A DNA stretch of 64,000 bases, taken from positions 1 through 64,000 of the forward strand of contig NZ_BMXG01000001.1 of NCBI RefSeq assembly GCF_014651635.1, written 5' to 3'. Made by a program: the position numbers and the translations under genes. Shown here one piece after another: positions 34,505 to 43,643 of the stretch (the stretch's first letter is position 1; every line of letters begins with the position of its first letter). Under the pieces are notes generated by a model. That model was not told the DNA's origin. It saw only the letters and a list, made by a program, of their open reading frames with translations, and did not search any database. The DNA is from Cerasicoccus arenae (GTDB taxonomy: Bacteria > Verrucomicrobiota > Verrucomicrobiia > Opitutales > Cerasicoccaceae).

Positions 34505-36718
34505 GTGATAATATCCCCGGCTGAACTTGAGTCTATCATCACCGCGCGTCACGCAGCCCCTCATGACATATTGGGCCTGCACTGCGTGGAGGTCATTGGA
34601 GGTGAAGTGCTCGTCGCTCGCTCCTTTCAGCCGAATGCCACGACATGTGACATCGTCGATGTGAAAACCGACGAGCGTTTCCGCCTGAAAAAACTTTGCC
34701 GCGAAGGCATGTTCGAAGGAGTAATTCCAGGGCGAACGGAAATTTTCAATTATCGTATCCGCACGGAAAATGCCAATGGCGAGGTCTTTCAGTTTTGGGA
34801 CCCCTATTGTTTCCTCCCATCCCTGACCGAGGACGACACTTACCTTTTCAATCAAGGCAACCACCACCACGTTTACGAAAAACTCGGTGCCCATGTGAAG
34901 CATTATGAAGGCGTCATGGGCACAGCCTTCGCGGTCTGGGCTCCAAGCGCAAAACGCGTGTCCGTGGTCGGCGAGTTTAACGGTTGGGACGGACGGCGTT
35001 GCCCCATGCGTCGCCTCGGCAGCTCAGGCGTCTGGGAACTTTTCCTGCCAGGCATTGGCGTAGGAACCAAATACAAATACGAACTGATCGGGGCAGATAA
35101 CTCCCTACGTCTAAAGAGCGATCCTTACGCGAGTTATTTCGAGTCCCCCCCCCATAATGCATCCATCGTCTGGGACACCAGCGACTACAAATGGTCAGAT
35201 GGCGATTGGATTAAGCAACGCGCCAAGGCCAATTGGGAAACGCGCCCGATGTCAGTATATGAGCTCCATCTGGGCTCATGGAAACGCGTTCCCGAAGATG
35301 GCAACCGCCCGCTCAACTACCGCGAGATGGCCAGCGAGCTCACGCGCTATGTGCTGGAAATGGGCTTTACCCATGTCGAATTCATGCCACTCGCCGAGCA
35401 CCCTTTTGACGGCTCCTGGGGCTATCAGGTTACCGGATTCTTTGCGCCGACGCATCGCTACGGCGCACCACAGGACTTCATGTACCTCGTCGATTACCTG
35501 CATCAGCACAATATCGGCGTGATTATTGACTGGGTACCCGCGCACTTTCCCAAGGATGCTTTTGCTCTAGCGGAATTCGACGGCACTTGCCTTTACGAAC
35601 ACGAAGATCCACGCCTCGGCGAGCACATGGATTGGGGCACGCTCATATTCAACTACAGCCGCCACGAAGTCCGCAATTTCCTGATCAGCAGCGCTCTGGC
35701 TTGGTGCGACAAATTTCATATCGACGGCCTGCGCGTAGACGCCGTCGCCTCAATGCTTTACCTCGATTATTCCCGCGAGGAGGGCGAATGGATCCCCAAC
35801 GAATACGGCGGCCGGGAAAACATTGGCGCGATCGATTTTTTGCGGCAGGTCAACGACCTCGTGCATCAATATCATCCGGGAGCCATCATGCTAGCAGAAG
35901 AATCCACCTCTTTCGGCGGCGTCACCAAGCCAACCAAAGAATGGGGCCTCGGCTTCGACCTGAAGTGGAACATGGGCTGGATGCACGATACCCTCCAGTA
36001 CCTCTCCCACGAACCAGTCCACCGAAAATTTCACCACAGCGAGCTGACCTTCGGTATGCTCTATCAGAACTCCGAGCGCTTCATCACCGTGTTTAGTCAC
36101 GACGAAGTGGTCCACGGCAAAGGCTCCATGATCACCAAAATGGGTGCCGGTTATGAGATGAGTAAAAAGGCTGCCGACCTACGCTGCCTTTACACGTGGA
36201 TGTGGCTCTGGCCGGGGAAGAAATGCCTCTTCATGGGCTGTGAGTTTGGCCAATCCTCAGAGTGGCGCTACGATGGCTCGCTCCAATGGGATCTGCTGCA
36301 ATACATGGACCACCAAGGCGTCCAGCTGCTCGTGCGCGACCTCAACGGCATCTACCATCACTACGAGAGTCTGGCCCGCCATGACCACGACCCCAAAGGC
36401 TTTGAGTGGATCAATGCCGACGGCTACTGGGAAAACTCCATTTCGAGTTTCCTACGCTTAGGCGAAAAGCCGACAGATACGTTTGCAGTGGTCGCCAATT
36501 TCACGCCAGTGCATCGTGAAGAATTTCGCGTCGGCGTGCCTTTTTCGGGACATTGGAAGGAAGTCATTAACTCCAACGCCAACGTCTATGGAGGCGAAGG
36601 CTCAGGCAACGGTGGCGGCGCTAAAACCGACCCCGGTGAGTGGGATGGCCGCGAACAATCCATCCCCATTACTTTGCCCGGACACTCCGTAATGGTGTTT
36701 AAATACGAAGGAAAATAA
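34505..36718 (+). CDS. glgB: 1,4-alpha-glucan branching enzyme
   Basis: 737 aa, GTG start. GH13 enzyme that makes alpha-1,6 branches in glycogen. N-terminal CBM48-like domains are followed by a TIM barrel with VYELHLGSW, FHIDGLRVDAVASML (nucleophile Asp), MLAEESTSF (acid/base Glu), and VFSHDEVVHGKGSM (third Asp). GCEFGQSSEWRYDGSLQWDL is typical of GlgB. A Gly-rich insert (GGEGSGNGGG) lies near residue 700. No other glg gene is in the window. A nine-C run at 35145-35153 encodes the ESPP turn. Confidence 0.95.
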   Translation: MIISPAELESIITARHAAPHDILGLHCVEVIGGEVLVARSFQPNATTCDIVDVKTDERFRLKKLCREGMFEGVIPGRTEIFNYRIRTENANGEVFQFWDPYCFLPSLTEDDTYLFNQGNHHHVYEKLGAHVKHYEGVMGTAFAVWAPSAKRVSVVGEFNGWDGRRCPMRRLGSSGVWELFLPGIGVGTKYKYELIGADNSLRLKSDPYASYFESPPHNASIVWDTSDYKWSDGDWIKQRAKANWETRPMSVYELHLGSWKRVPEDGNRPLNYREMASELTRYVLEMGFTHVEFMPLAEHPFDGSWGYQVTGFFAPTHRYGAPQDFMYLVDYLHQHNIGVIIDWVPAHFPKDAFALAEFDGTCLYEHEDPRLGEHMDWGTLIFNYSRHEVRNFLISSALAWCDKFHIDGLRVDAVASMLYLDYSREEGEWIPNEYGGRENIGAIDFLRQVNDLVHQYHPGAIMLAEESTSFGGVTKPTKEWGLGFDLKWNMGWMHDTLQYLSHEPVHRKFHHSELTFGMLYQNSERFITVFSHDEVVHGKGSMITKMGAGYEMSKKAADLRCLYTWMWLWPGKKCLFMGCEFGQSSEWRYDGSLQWDLLQYMDHQGVQLLVRDLNGIYHHYESLARHDHDPKGFEWINADGYWENSISSFLRLGEKPTDTFAVVANFTPVHREEFRVGVPFSGHWKEVINSNANVYGGEGSGNGGGAKTDPGEWDGREQSIPITLPGHSVMVFKYEGK

Positions 36719-36826
36719 CCACCACTTTTGCGTTCAAATGTGAACGCCGACCAATGCCGACGACATGCGTAATGTCATTAAAAAACGGTTGGTCTTCGTG
36801 GAGCACTTCCTGTAATCATCTATTCC

Positions 36827-37927
36827 ATGCCTAAGAAAAAAGCCAAATCCGTGAAGAAAGCCAACTCGTTCACACCTCCCGAATTCCTTGTCGATCTACT
36901 GACAGCACGCTCTCCCTCTGGTTACGAAACCGAAGCCCAGGCAGTGCTGGAAAAACATGTCGCGCCCGTCGCAGACTCCTTTGAAAAAGACGCACTCGGC
37001 AACCGCTACGCCACGATTAATGAAGGCGGCGATCCCGTGCTCATGCTCGCGGGCCACATGGACGAGCTAGGTCTCATGGTGAAGTATATCGACGACAACG
37101 GCTTTGTTTACTTCGACACCATCGGCGGCCACGACCCGATTATGATCTCTGGCCGGCGCGTCATCATCATGACGGCAAAAGGCGATGTTAAGGGCGTTAC
37201 CGGCAAGCGTGCCATTCACTTGATGACGCCCGAGGATCGCAAAAAAGTCCCTGAGTTTCACGATTTGTGGATCGATATCGGTGCCAAGTCCCGCGACGAA
37301 GCACTGAAGCGCATCGCCATCGGCGATCCCGCCGTTTACGACATGGCCTTTGAGCTGCTTCACGGCACCGTCGGCACCGCACGCGCCTTTGACGACAAAG
37401 CAGGCTGCTACGTGATTAATGAGACCCTGCTACGCTTGGCCAAGTCCAAGAAGAAACTCGCCGCCAAGGTGGTCGCTGTTTCCACGACTCAGGAAGAAAT
37501 CGGTACCCGTGGTGCCACGACCTCGACCTATCAGGTGAATCCGCACCTCGGCATCGCAGTCGACGTCGGCCATGCAACTGATCACCCAGACTGCGACCCG
37601 CGCAAGCATGGTCGCCAAGTCCAAGGCGGTGGCCCTATCATTGGCCGCGGCCCCAACATCAATCCTTTCATTTTCGAACGCCTGATCGAAGTCGCCGTCA
37701 AGAACAACATTCCGCATCAGGTGGAGTCCGAGCCGCGCCCCACGCCCACAGACGCCCGCGCCATCCAGATGGCACGCGGCGGTGTTGCAGCGTCGATCAT
37801 TTCGATCCCCCTCCGCTACATGCACACGCCCAGCGAAGTCGTCGACCTAATGGACATTGAGCACACTGTGCAGCTTTTAGTCGCTTTTGCTGAATCCCTC
37901 AAGCCCGGCGAACACGGCATCTGGTAA
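36827..37927 (+). CDS. M42-family metallo-aminopeptidase
   Basis: 366 aa. M42 family dinuclear zinc enzyme, typically forming large tetrahedral peptidase shells. The visible ligand/catalytic segments are LMLAGHMDELGLMVK (metal His, catalytic Asp), AFDDKAGCYV (bridging Asp), STTQEEIGTRGA (catalytic Glu), AVDVGHATD (Asp ligand), and RYMHTPSEVVDLMDI (His ligand). The N-terminus begins with a Lys-rich MPKKKAKSVKKA tail. Function: cytosolic peptide trimming. Confidence 0.92.
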   Translation: MPKKKAKSVKKANSFTPPEFLVDLLTARSPSGYETEAQAVLEKHVAPVADSFEKDALGNRYATINEGGDPVLMLAGHMDELGLMVKYIDDNGFVYFDTIGGHDPIMISGRRVIIMTAKGDVKGVTGKRAIHLMTPEDRKKVPEFHDLWIDIGAKSRDEALKRIAIGDPAVYDMAFELLHGTVGTARAFDDKAGCYVINETLLRLAKSKKKLAAKVVAVSTTQEEIGTRGATTSTYQVNPHLGIAVDVGHATDHPDCDPRKHGRQVQGGGPIIGRGPNINPFIFERLIEVAVKNNIPHQVESEPRPTPTDARAIQMARGGVAASIISIPLRYMHTPSEVVDLMDIEHTVQLLVAFAESLKPGEHGIW

Positions 37928-37931
37928 AAGA

Positions 37932-37950
37932 GACCGCCTTTTTGGCGGTC
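37932..37950 (-). terminator. Hairpin between convergent M42 gene and smc
   Basis: GACCGCC (37932-37938) and GGCGGTC (37944-37950) with a five-T loop. Read on - it is followed by TCTTTTAC, a short T run, so it probably ends smc transcription; on + it is followed by C only. The adjacent C8 run (37950-37957) overlaps the smc stop codon. Confidence 0.6.
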
Positions 37951-37956
37951 CCCCCC

Positions 37957-40900
37957 CTACCCGCCGACTCCGGCGGGTTCCAACTGAACGGGCGTGTCGT
38001 CCTCGGTGACGAGATCGCCGCCCTTCTTGTTGAAGCGCATCGAGACAAGCTTCGTGACGCCGCGCTCTTGCATTGTGACGCCGTAGATTGCATTGGCGGT
38101 CGAGACAGTACGCTTGTTGTGCGTGACGATCAAGAACTGCGAGTAGCGCACGAATTCCTGCACCATCGCGGTGAAGCGGCCAATGTTCACATCGTCCAGC
38201 GGGGCGTCGAGTTCGTCGAGAACCGCGAAGGGGCTGGGCTTGACCATGTAGATCGCAAACAGCAGGCCGACGGCGGTCATCGTGCGCTGGCCACCAGAAA
38301 GCAGTGACAGCGTCTTGAGCTTGGTGCCGGGCGGACGCGCGGTGATCTCAATGCCGGAGTCCAGCACGTCCTCAGCTTCGATGAGTGCGAGGTCGGCCTT
38401 GCCGCCACCGAACAATTTTTCAAAGGTGAAGATGAAATTCTTGCGGATTTGCTCGAAGGTTTCTTGGAACTGCTTGAGCGACTTTTCGTTAATCTCGTCA
38501 ATCGCCTTGAGCAACGCTTCCTTGGCCGCCCAAAGGTCGTCGCTCTGAGTCTTCAAGAAGTCGTAGCGCTCGCGCTCATCGGCGTATTCTTCAATCGCGA
38601 CAAGGTTCACGGCACCCAGGCTGTTGATGCGACTGCGGAGGTATTTGACTTCCTTGTCGATCTCTGGCCAATCGGTCTCCTCCATCGCGGCGAAATCTTC
38701 TTCGGTCGGCTCGCCGCGGTCTTTCTTCACCTTGGGGCGCAGCTCACCGTCGTCGTCTTCGTTCAGCTCATCAAGCTTGATCTTGGTTTCAAATTCTTCG
38801 TCAGCGTGCCAGAGTTCCTGCCTCCAGTCGATGTCGGCAATTTCGCGTTCGTATTCGGAAAAAATCTTATCTGCCAGAAAGCTCGACTGCGAGCGTTCCT
38901 CGGCAAGCTTCACTTCGTACTGGTTGAGTTGAGTTTCCTGCTCACGCTGGGTCGAACGCGCCTCTCCTAGGTGGTTCTCGGCCTCGGCGATTTGCTTTTC
39001 CAGCGCGCTGGATTTCTCCCGCAGACTCGCCAGATTGACCGAAGTGGACTCCAGCGTTTTGTTGATCTCAGCCGCACGCTCCAGGTTAACAACAATGTCG
39101 TTCTTCAGTCCGGCCAGTTGCTCAGTGAGCGCATCGACTTCCTGACGGCGGCGCAGGATGCGCGTGTTCAGCTCGTTGCGCTGGCTTTCCGCGTCGCGGA
39201 GGCCTTGGTCGTAATGCTCGAGTCGCTGCTTTTTCTCGGCAAGGTCCAGACGAACTTCGGCGAGGCCATCCTTGTGGGCGTCGCGCTCGAGCTGCAGTCG
39301 CTTCAACGCTTCTTCAAACCCAATAATCGCAGCCTTGCCTTCTTCAATTGCCTGCTCGGCGCCGGCCATCTCGGCTCGCGCCTTGTTGAGCCGCTCTTCA
39401 GCGGACGCACGACTGCCTTCGAGCTCGCCGAGCTGGCGTTCCTGCCGGTCGACATTCTGCGAGGTTTCCTGCAAATTTTGCTGAACCGAGCGAGCATCCG
39501 TCTTGAGGCTGGCAAGCTCGCTGGCCAACTCCTGCTGGCGCGAACGCTTTTCCTCGACGGTCATTTCTGCCGTTTCCATATCGGCCTGAAGCTGGAGCGC
39601 CTTCTCGTTGAGCTGCGTCAGCTTCTCGTTGTCGATTTCGAGCTGGGCCTTGAGTTTGCGAATATTCTGATCCCGCTTCAGGAAACTATCGTCTTTGCCC
39701 TTCTTATTGTAGCCGCCGAAAACGAGGCCGCGGTGGTCGACTAGCTCATTGTTCGCAGTGGCAACGAAGAGAAAGTTAAAACCTGGGTTGGTCTTCCAGT
39801 ATTCTAGAAATTCGTCGAGCGTATTGACGAAGAAACAGCCCTGAAAAAAATCGTGGACGAGTGTCGCGTAGTCCTTCTTTTTAGGACGGATAACTTTCTC
39901 TGCGGGAATGACCCAGTCGGGCAGATTTTCGTTTTCGTAAATATCTGTGCGGATGCCAACCTGGAGCACCGCACGCCCAATGCGCTCATCTTCCAACTGG
40001 CGGAGGATCGGCAGGGCGTCGTCGTAGTGATCAAGGTGGATCGACTCAGCGGAGCTGCCCAGCAGGGTTTCCAACGCACCGGTAAATTCCTCTTCGGCTT
40101 CGACCACCGCAGACAGCGGACGAAATTTGTCCTTGGGGGCCAGCTCACTCAGCTTGCCTTGAAGAATCGCCTTCGCACCTTCGGAAAAGCCTTCAAAACG
40201 CTGTTGCAGGGCTTCCAAGGTCGAGAGCTGGGCTTGGCCACGGGCGACTTCGCGGTCGCAGTCGGAGATTTCCTTTTGCAGGTCGCGGAACTCGGTGCGC
40301 AGGCGGACGGTCTCGGCTCGGGCCGCTTCCACGGCTTCCTCCGCCGCAGCAGATTCTTTTTCCGAACGGGTTTGAGCGCTGGTAATATCGGCGGCGCGCT
40401 GTTCCAGCACAGCCTGCTGATCTTTGAGTTCGTGCAACGTGTCGCCGAGGCCCGCGTGCTTGACCTGAAAGGTCTTCAGGTCGACTTCAAGCGAAGTCGT
40501 TTGCTGGCGCAGGCGGGTGATCGCACCTTCGCGGACAAGCAATTGCTGCTTGGCCTGACTCATCTCACGCTCGTTGTGGTTCACCTGAGAAAGAATGCGC
40601 TCAAACTCCTCATTACGACCCCGGAAAATTTCGTCAGACGAATCCACGAGTTCTTGAGCCTCAGCCTTACTCTCGGCAGCGGTCTTGGCCTTGGTCGCGA
40701 GGTCCTCGATCTGCTGCTCAAGCGTGGCAATCTCGATCTTGATATTCTCGATGCGCTCGGCGACATCCTTTTCGCGGATGGAGGCAAACTCGGCCTGCGA
40801 CTCAGCATTTTCTTTTTCGCTGCGTAGCTCGAACACGGTTTGCTGCGCTTCCTGCAAGGTGGTGGTCAGTTCCTTGCGCTCAGCGCGGCGACGTTCCAAA

Positions 40901-41703
40901 GATGACTCTGCTTCCTTCAGTTTGGCCTCGGCCTGCTCAACGATGCCTCGCAGGCCCGTTGAACGCTCGATCAGTTCGCTCACTGCGTTGGCGCGCTTCG
41001 CGTAAAAGTGGCCATTGTATGCGAGGTCGAGGTGCGTCAGCCGATGCTTGAAGCGCTGGAAACGCAGTGCTTTAGCGGCCTGTCGCTTGAGGGAACCGAT
41101 CTTACGGCTCACCTCATCAATCACGTCCGTGACACGGGCAAGGTTCTGGTCGACCAAGGCGAGCTTGTTGAGCGCTTCCTTGCGGTCGGCCTTGTATTTG
41201 GTGATGCCGGCGGCCTCTTCAAAAATCGTGCGGCGCTCCTGCGGGTTCGACGACAGAATCTGGTCAATCTGCCCCTGCATCATGAAGGAGTAAGACGCGC
41301 GGCCGACACCGGTATCCATAAACAGCGTATGAATATCCTTTAGGCGACAACGTTTGCCATTGAGGAAATAATCGCTCCCGCTCTCGCGGTCGACTCGACG
41401 GGTGATCTCGACTTCGTTGAAATTGGTGCCCAGCTCGGCCTCGCAGTCCGTGAAGGTCAGGGAGACTTCACAGGAATTCAGCGGCTTGCGCTTGTCGGTG
41501 CCTTGGAAAATGACGTCGTGCATCTTGCCGCCGCGAAGTGCCTTGGCGCTCTGCTCCCCGAGCACCCAGCGGATCGCGTCGACGATGTTGCTCTTGCCGC
41601 ATCCATTGGGGCCCACAATACACGTCACCCCCGGATCCAACCGAACGACGGTGCGGTCAGCGAAGCTCTTGAATCCATTGATGACAATTTCTTTGAGAAA
41701 CAT
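37957..41703 (-). CDS. smc: Chromosome segregation SMC protein
   Basis: 1248 aa from ATG 41703 (MFLKEIVINGFKSFADRT); the frame extends 31 codons upstream without similarity. Domains: N-terminal ATPase half with VGPNGCGKSNIV (Walker A), long coiled coil (about 165-505), hinge (FRPLSAVVEAEEEFTGALETLL, about 510-640), second coiled coil (to about 1085), and C-terminal half with TLSLLSGGQRTMTAVGLLFA signature and PFAVLDELDAPLDD (Walker B). It works with ScpA/ScpB, not in this window, to compact and separate chromosomes. Confidence 0.96.
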   Translation of the reverse strand: MFLKEIVINGFKSFADRTVVRLDPGVTCIVGPNGCGKSNIVDAIRWVLGEQSAKALRGGKMHDVIFQGTDKRKPLNSCEVSLTFTDCEAELGTNFNEVEITRRVDRESGSDYFLNGKRCRLKDIHTLFMDTGVGRASYSFMMQGQIDQILSSNPQERRTIFEEAAGITKYKADRKEALNKLALVDQNLARVTDVIDEVSRKIGSLKRQAAKALRFQRFKHRLTHLDLAYNGHFYAKRANAVSELIERSTGLRGIVEQAEAKLKEAESSLERRRAERKELTTTLQEAQQTVFELRSEKENAESQAEFASIREKDVAERIENIKIEIATLEQQIEDLATKAKTAAESKAEAQELVDSSDEIFRGRNEEFERILSQVNHNEREMSQAKQQLLVREGAITRLRQQTTSLEVDLKTFQVKHAGLGDTLHELKDQQAVLEQRAADITSAQTRSEKESAAAEEAVEAARAETVRLRTEFRDLQKEISDCDREVARGQAQLSTLEALQQRFEGFSEGAKAILQGKLSELAPKDKFRPLSAVVEAEEEFTGALETLLGSSAESIHLDHYDDALPILRQLEDERIGRAVLQVGIRTDIYENENLPDWVIPAEKVIRPKKKDYATLVHDFFQGCFFVNTLDEFLEYWKTNPGFNFLFVATANNELVDHRGLVFGGYNKKGKDDSFLKRDQNIRKLKAQLEIDNEKLTQLNEKALQLQADMETAEMTVEEKRSRQQELASELASLKTDARSVQQNLQETSQNVDRQERQLGELEGSRASAEERLNKARAEMAGAEQAIEEGKAAIIGFEEALKRLQLERDAHKDGLAEVRLDLAEKKQRLEHYDQGLRDAESQRNELNTRILRRRQEVDALTEQLAGLKNDIVVNLERAAEINKTLESTSVNLASLREKSSALEKQIAEAENHLGEARSTQREQETQLNQYEVKLAEERSQSSFLADKIFSEYEREIADIDWRQELWHADEEFETKIKLDELNEDDDGELRPKVKKDRGEPTEEDFAAMEETDWPEIDKEVKYLRSRINSLGAVNLVAIEEYADERERYDFLKTQSDDLWAAKEALLKAIDEINEKSLKQFQETFEQIRKNFIFTFEKLFGGGKADLALIEAEDVLDSGIEITARPPGTKLKTLSLLSGGQRTMTAVGLLFAIYMVKPSPFAVLDELDAPLDDVNIGRFTAMVQEFVRYSQFLIVTHNKRTVSTANAIYGVTMQERGVTKLVSMRFNKKGGDLVTEDDTPVQLEPAGVGG

Positions 41704-42094
41704 GGGCGTAAAATAAGTCGGTCGGCGAAGGGCTTCGCGTAGGCGGAAGCAGTGGCTAAAGCCTGCCGAAATTAAACGCCCTGCCCCGTGCGGCAACGAT
41801 ATTTTATTAACAACGAACGGGGAATAAATCCCGATCAGGCGGGAATTGCTTTATTGGTCTCTACTTGGCCTCTGGATGTCTCACGCATCGCCTTTGGAGT
41901 TTTTAACTAAAACAGGTGCCCCGCGATGAAGGATAAGCCCTAGGCCGATAAGATACAATCCGTAGGCGATCTAAGATACCTAAAAGCCAAAGGGATCGGG
42001 AACCCCTATAACTCCCTTACCTCAGTAGCAGAGTCATATTGAAAATTCAAAGTGGTTAAACCATCGATCATTTTCGAGCCCGCAGGAAATTGGT
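41704..42094. other. 391-bp intergenic region
   Basis: Upstream of smc on - and downstream of the secreted-protein gene. It probably holds the smc promoter, but I see no convincing -35/-10 pair. A weak GGGAATAAATCCCGATCAGG stem at 41820-41839 is the only structure noticed. No ORF is supported. Confidence 0.5.
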
Positions 42095-43408
42095 CTACTC
42101 AGTGGCCGGAATATATGGATCCCCAACCTTGCGATGCCCAGAGCTGCTGAATGGGTTCTTTGGCGCGGCAATGCCACGTGAAAAGTCCTCGGCCCAGAGT
42201 AAGCGGAAGTAATCCCCGCCCTCGCACAACAGCGTCGCCTCATAGGCTAAAGACTGCCCCACGTCTTGATTCGGCAAGCGCTGGATGGACTCCGCCTGAG
42301 TGTAAAACCAATTAGTTAGGTCTGTGCTGCGCAGGAAATACACCTTCGCCTGCCAAGATTGGACGGCCAGATAGTAACGGCATTTCATTTTCATGACGCC
42401 GACCTCATTGACCAGTGTATAAACCGGCTTAAGATCGCCCATGGGGACCTCGAGATTTCCAGTGGTCAACCATGCAATGAGATTGTTGTATCCGTCTCCA
42501 TTGGCGTCGCCCCGAAAATCGACATTGGGCACGGGCACGTCGGCATCGCTGATGTTGATGCCAAAATCGTTGTATTCGGGGTAACGCTTCTCAAACGCTG
42601 GCTTGATCGTGCGTTCCAGCGTGGGTCGGCTCACCCCGTCGTAAGATTGCACACCGACGATCTGGTCGCTGTCCGGCAGCAGCCCCTCGGGATGTGCCAC
42701 GGCGTAGCGCAGCGTGTTCGGGTAACCGTCAAAGGGCCCCCAGCGCACGACAGTCCGGCCATTTTCTACTGAGAAAGCAGCCATTTCCAAATCGCGGTCT
42801 TCGCGCTCAACATCGGTTTGATATTCCTGACTTTTACTGATGCCCTCCCATGTCTCCCGATACTGCTCGGCTGTCCAGCCAGCAGGCAAAGTTTCCTCAA
42901 TCGCTACCACCCAAAAGCCATCAGGTGGGTTCAACTCCACCGTCACGCTTGGCGGTTTGTATATGTAGTATTCCGACACCCAATCCCAGCCAACGCCACC
43001 GACCACCGAGTCGAGGCCATAAGAATAATAGTTGTAGATGTCATTGACGTCCTCGATGCCCTCAAAATGATCGCCGAAATAAAAATACAGGCCATCGAAT
43101 TCCCACTGAATCTGCGCTGCCAAAGAAACGTAATCAATCGGGATTTGCTGGTTGCCGTGCCGCGCCCATTTCTCCCCGTTGCGCCAGGCGTCCGCATAGT
43201 TTTCCAGCTCGGTACTGGAGATAACGTGGTCCTGGCTGATGTCCGCCGGATGGTAGGTCGCGTAATCGCGCTTGTACTGATTAAACTCGGCAAGCGTGCC
43301 GCCGGTTTTCTGACGAAACTGGATCCAGTTCAGCTGCGGAAAATTCGCCCACAACCCATTGGCGATGAGACCCAGCAACAACCCGTAAACTATTCGCTTT
43401 CGAGACAC
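42095..43408 (-). CDS. Secreted protein with GDxNGDG calcium-loop motif
   Basis: 437 aa. Signal peptide MSRKRIVYGLLLGLIANGLWA. No recognised enzyme motif. The N-terminal half is Trp/Tyr-rich with YNYYSYGLDSVVGGVGWDWVSEYYIY. Near residue 310, DFRGDANGDGYNNLIAWLTTG is the EF-hand-like calcium loop that recurs in verrucomicrobial secreted proteins. The C-terminal domain has beta strands KVYFLRSTDLTNWFYTQAES and YFRLLWAEDFS, resembling small carbohydrate- or cell-surface domains. Divergent from dnaK across a 235-bp region. Confidence 0.72.
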   Translation of the reverse strand: MSRKRIVYGLLLGLIANGLWANFPQLNWIQFRQKTGGTLAEFNQYKRDYATYHPADISQDHVISSTELENYADAWRNGEKWARHGNQQIPIDYVSLAAQIQWEFDGLYFYFGDHFEGIEDVNDIYNYYSYGLDSVVGGVGWDWVSEYYIYKPPSVTVELNPPDGFWVVAIEETLPAGWTAEQYRETWEGISKSQEYQTDVEREDRDLEMAAFSVENGRTVVRWGPFDGYPNTLRYAVAHPEGLLPDSDQIVGVQSYDGVSRPTLERTIKPAFEKRYPEYNDFGINISDADVPVPNVDFRGDANGDGYNNLIAWLTTGNLEVPMGDLKPVYTLVNEVGVMKMKCRYYLAVQSWQAKVYFLRSTDLTNWFYTQAESIQRLPNQDVGQSLAYEATLLCEGGDYFRLLWAEDFSRGIAAPKNPFSSSGHRKVGDPYIPATE

Positions 43409-43477
43409 GTATATAAATTACGCTGTATCAGAATTTGAACACAAGCCCTTTATCGGAGCGGTGGCGACTTTCTCAAA

Positions 43478-43519
43478 TGTGTCACACCCCGGCGTCACAC
43501 CAAGTGTGACAGGTGAGAC
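43478..43519. promoter_or_regulatory. Cluster of GTCACAC/GTGTGAC half-sites (candidate operator)
   Basis: Half-site GTCACAC at 43481-43487 and again at 43494-43500, facing the inverted copy GTGTGAC at 43504-43510 across a three-base CAA gap; a related GTGAGACA follows at 43513-43520. This lies in the divergent region between the secreted-protein gene and dnaK. No CIRCE element (TTAGCACTC-N9-GAGTGCTAA) was found here or before groES. The factor that would bind is unknown. Confidence 0.5.
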
Positions 43520-43643
43520 ATTTTGCGCCACCTGAACGGGGCCGACGTGGCACGACCGATAGATGAATTAATTATATTCAATTGTCAATCAACGACTTGC
43601 AGATTATTCGTATTAGTGGCGTGGCAAATGCAATAGAGTGGGC

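Noticed and set aside
39853-40827. A 324-codon open frame on + opposite smc
   Set aside because: Antisense shadow of the smc coiled-coil region, rich in Leu/Arg/Gly because of the complementary codons.
43409-43643. A CIRCE element before dnaK or groES
   Set aside because: Searched for TTAGCACTC with its inverted copy; only GTCACAC-type half-sites were found, which do not match CIRCE.
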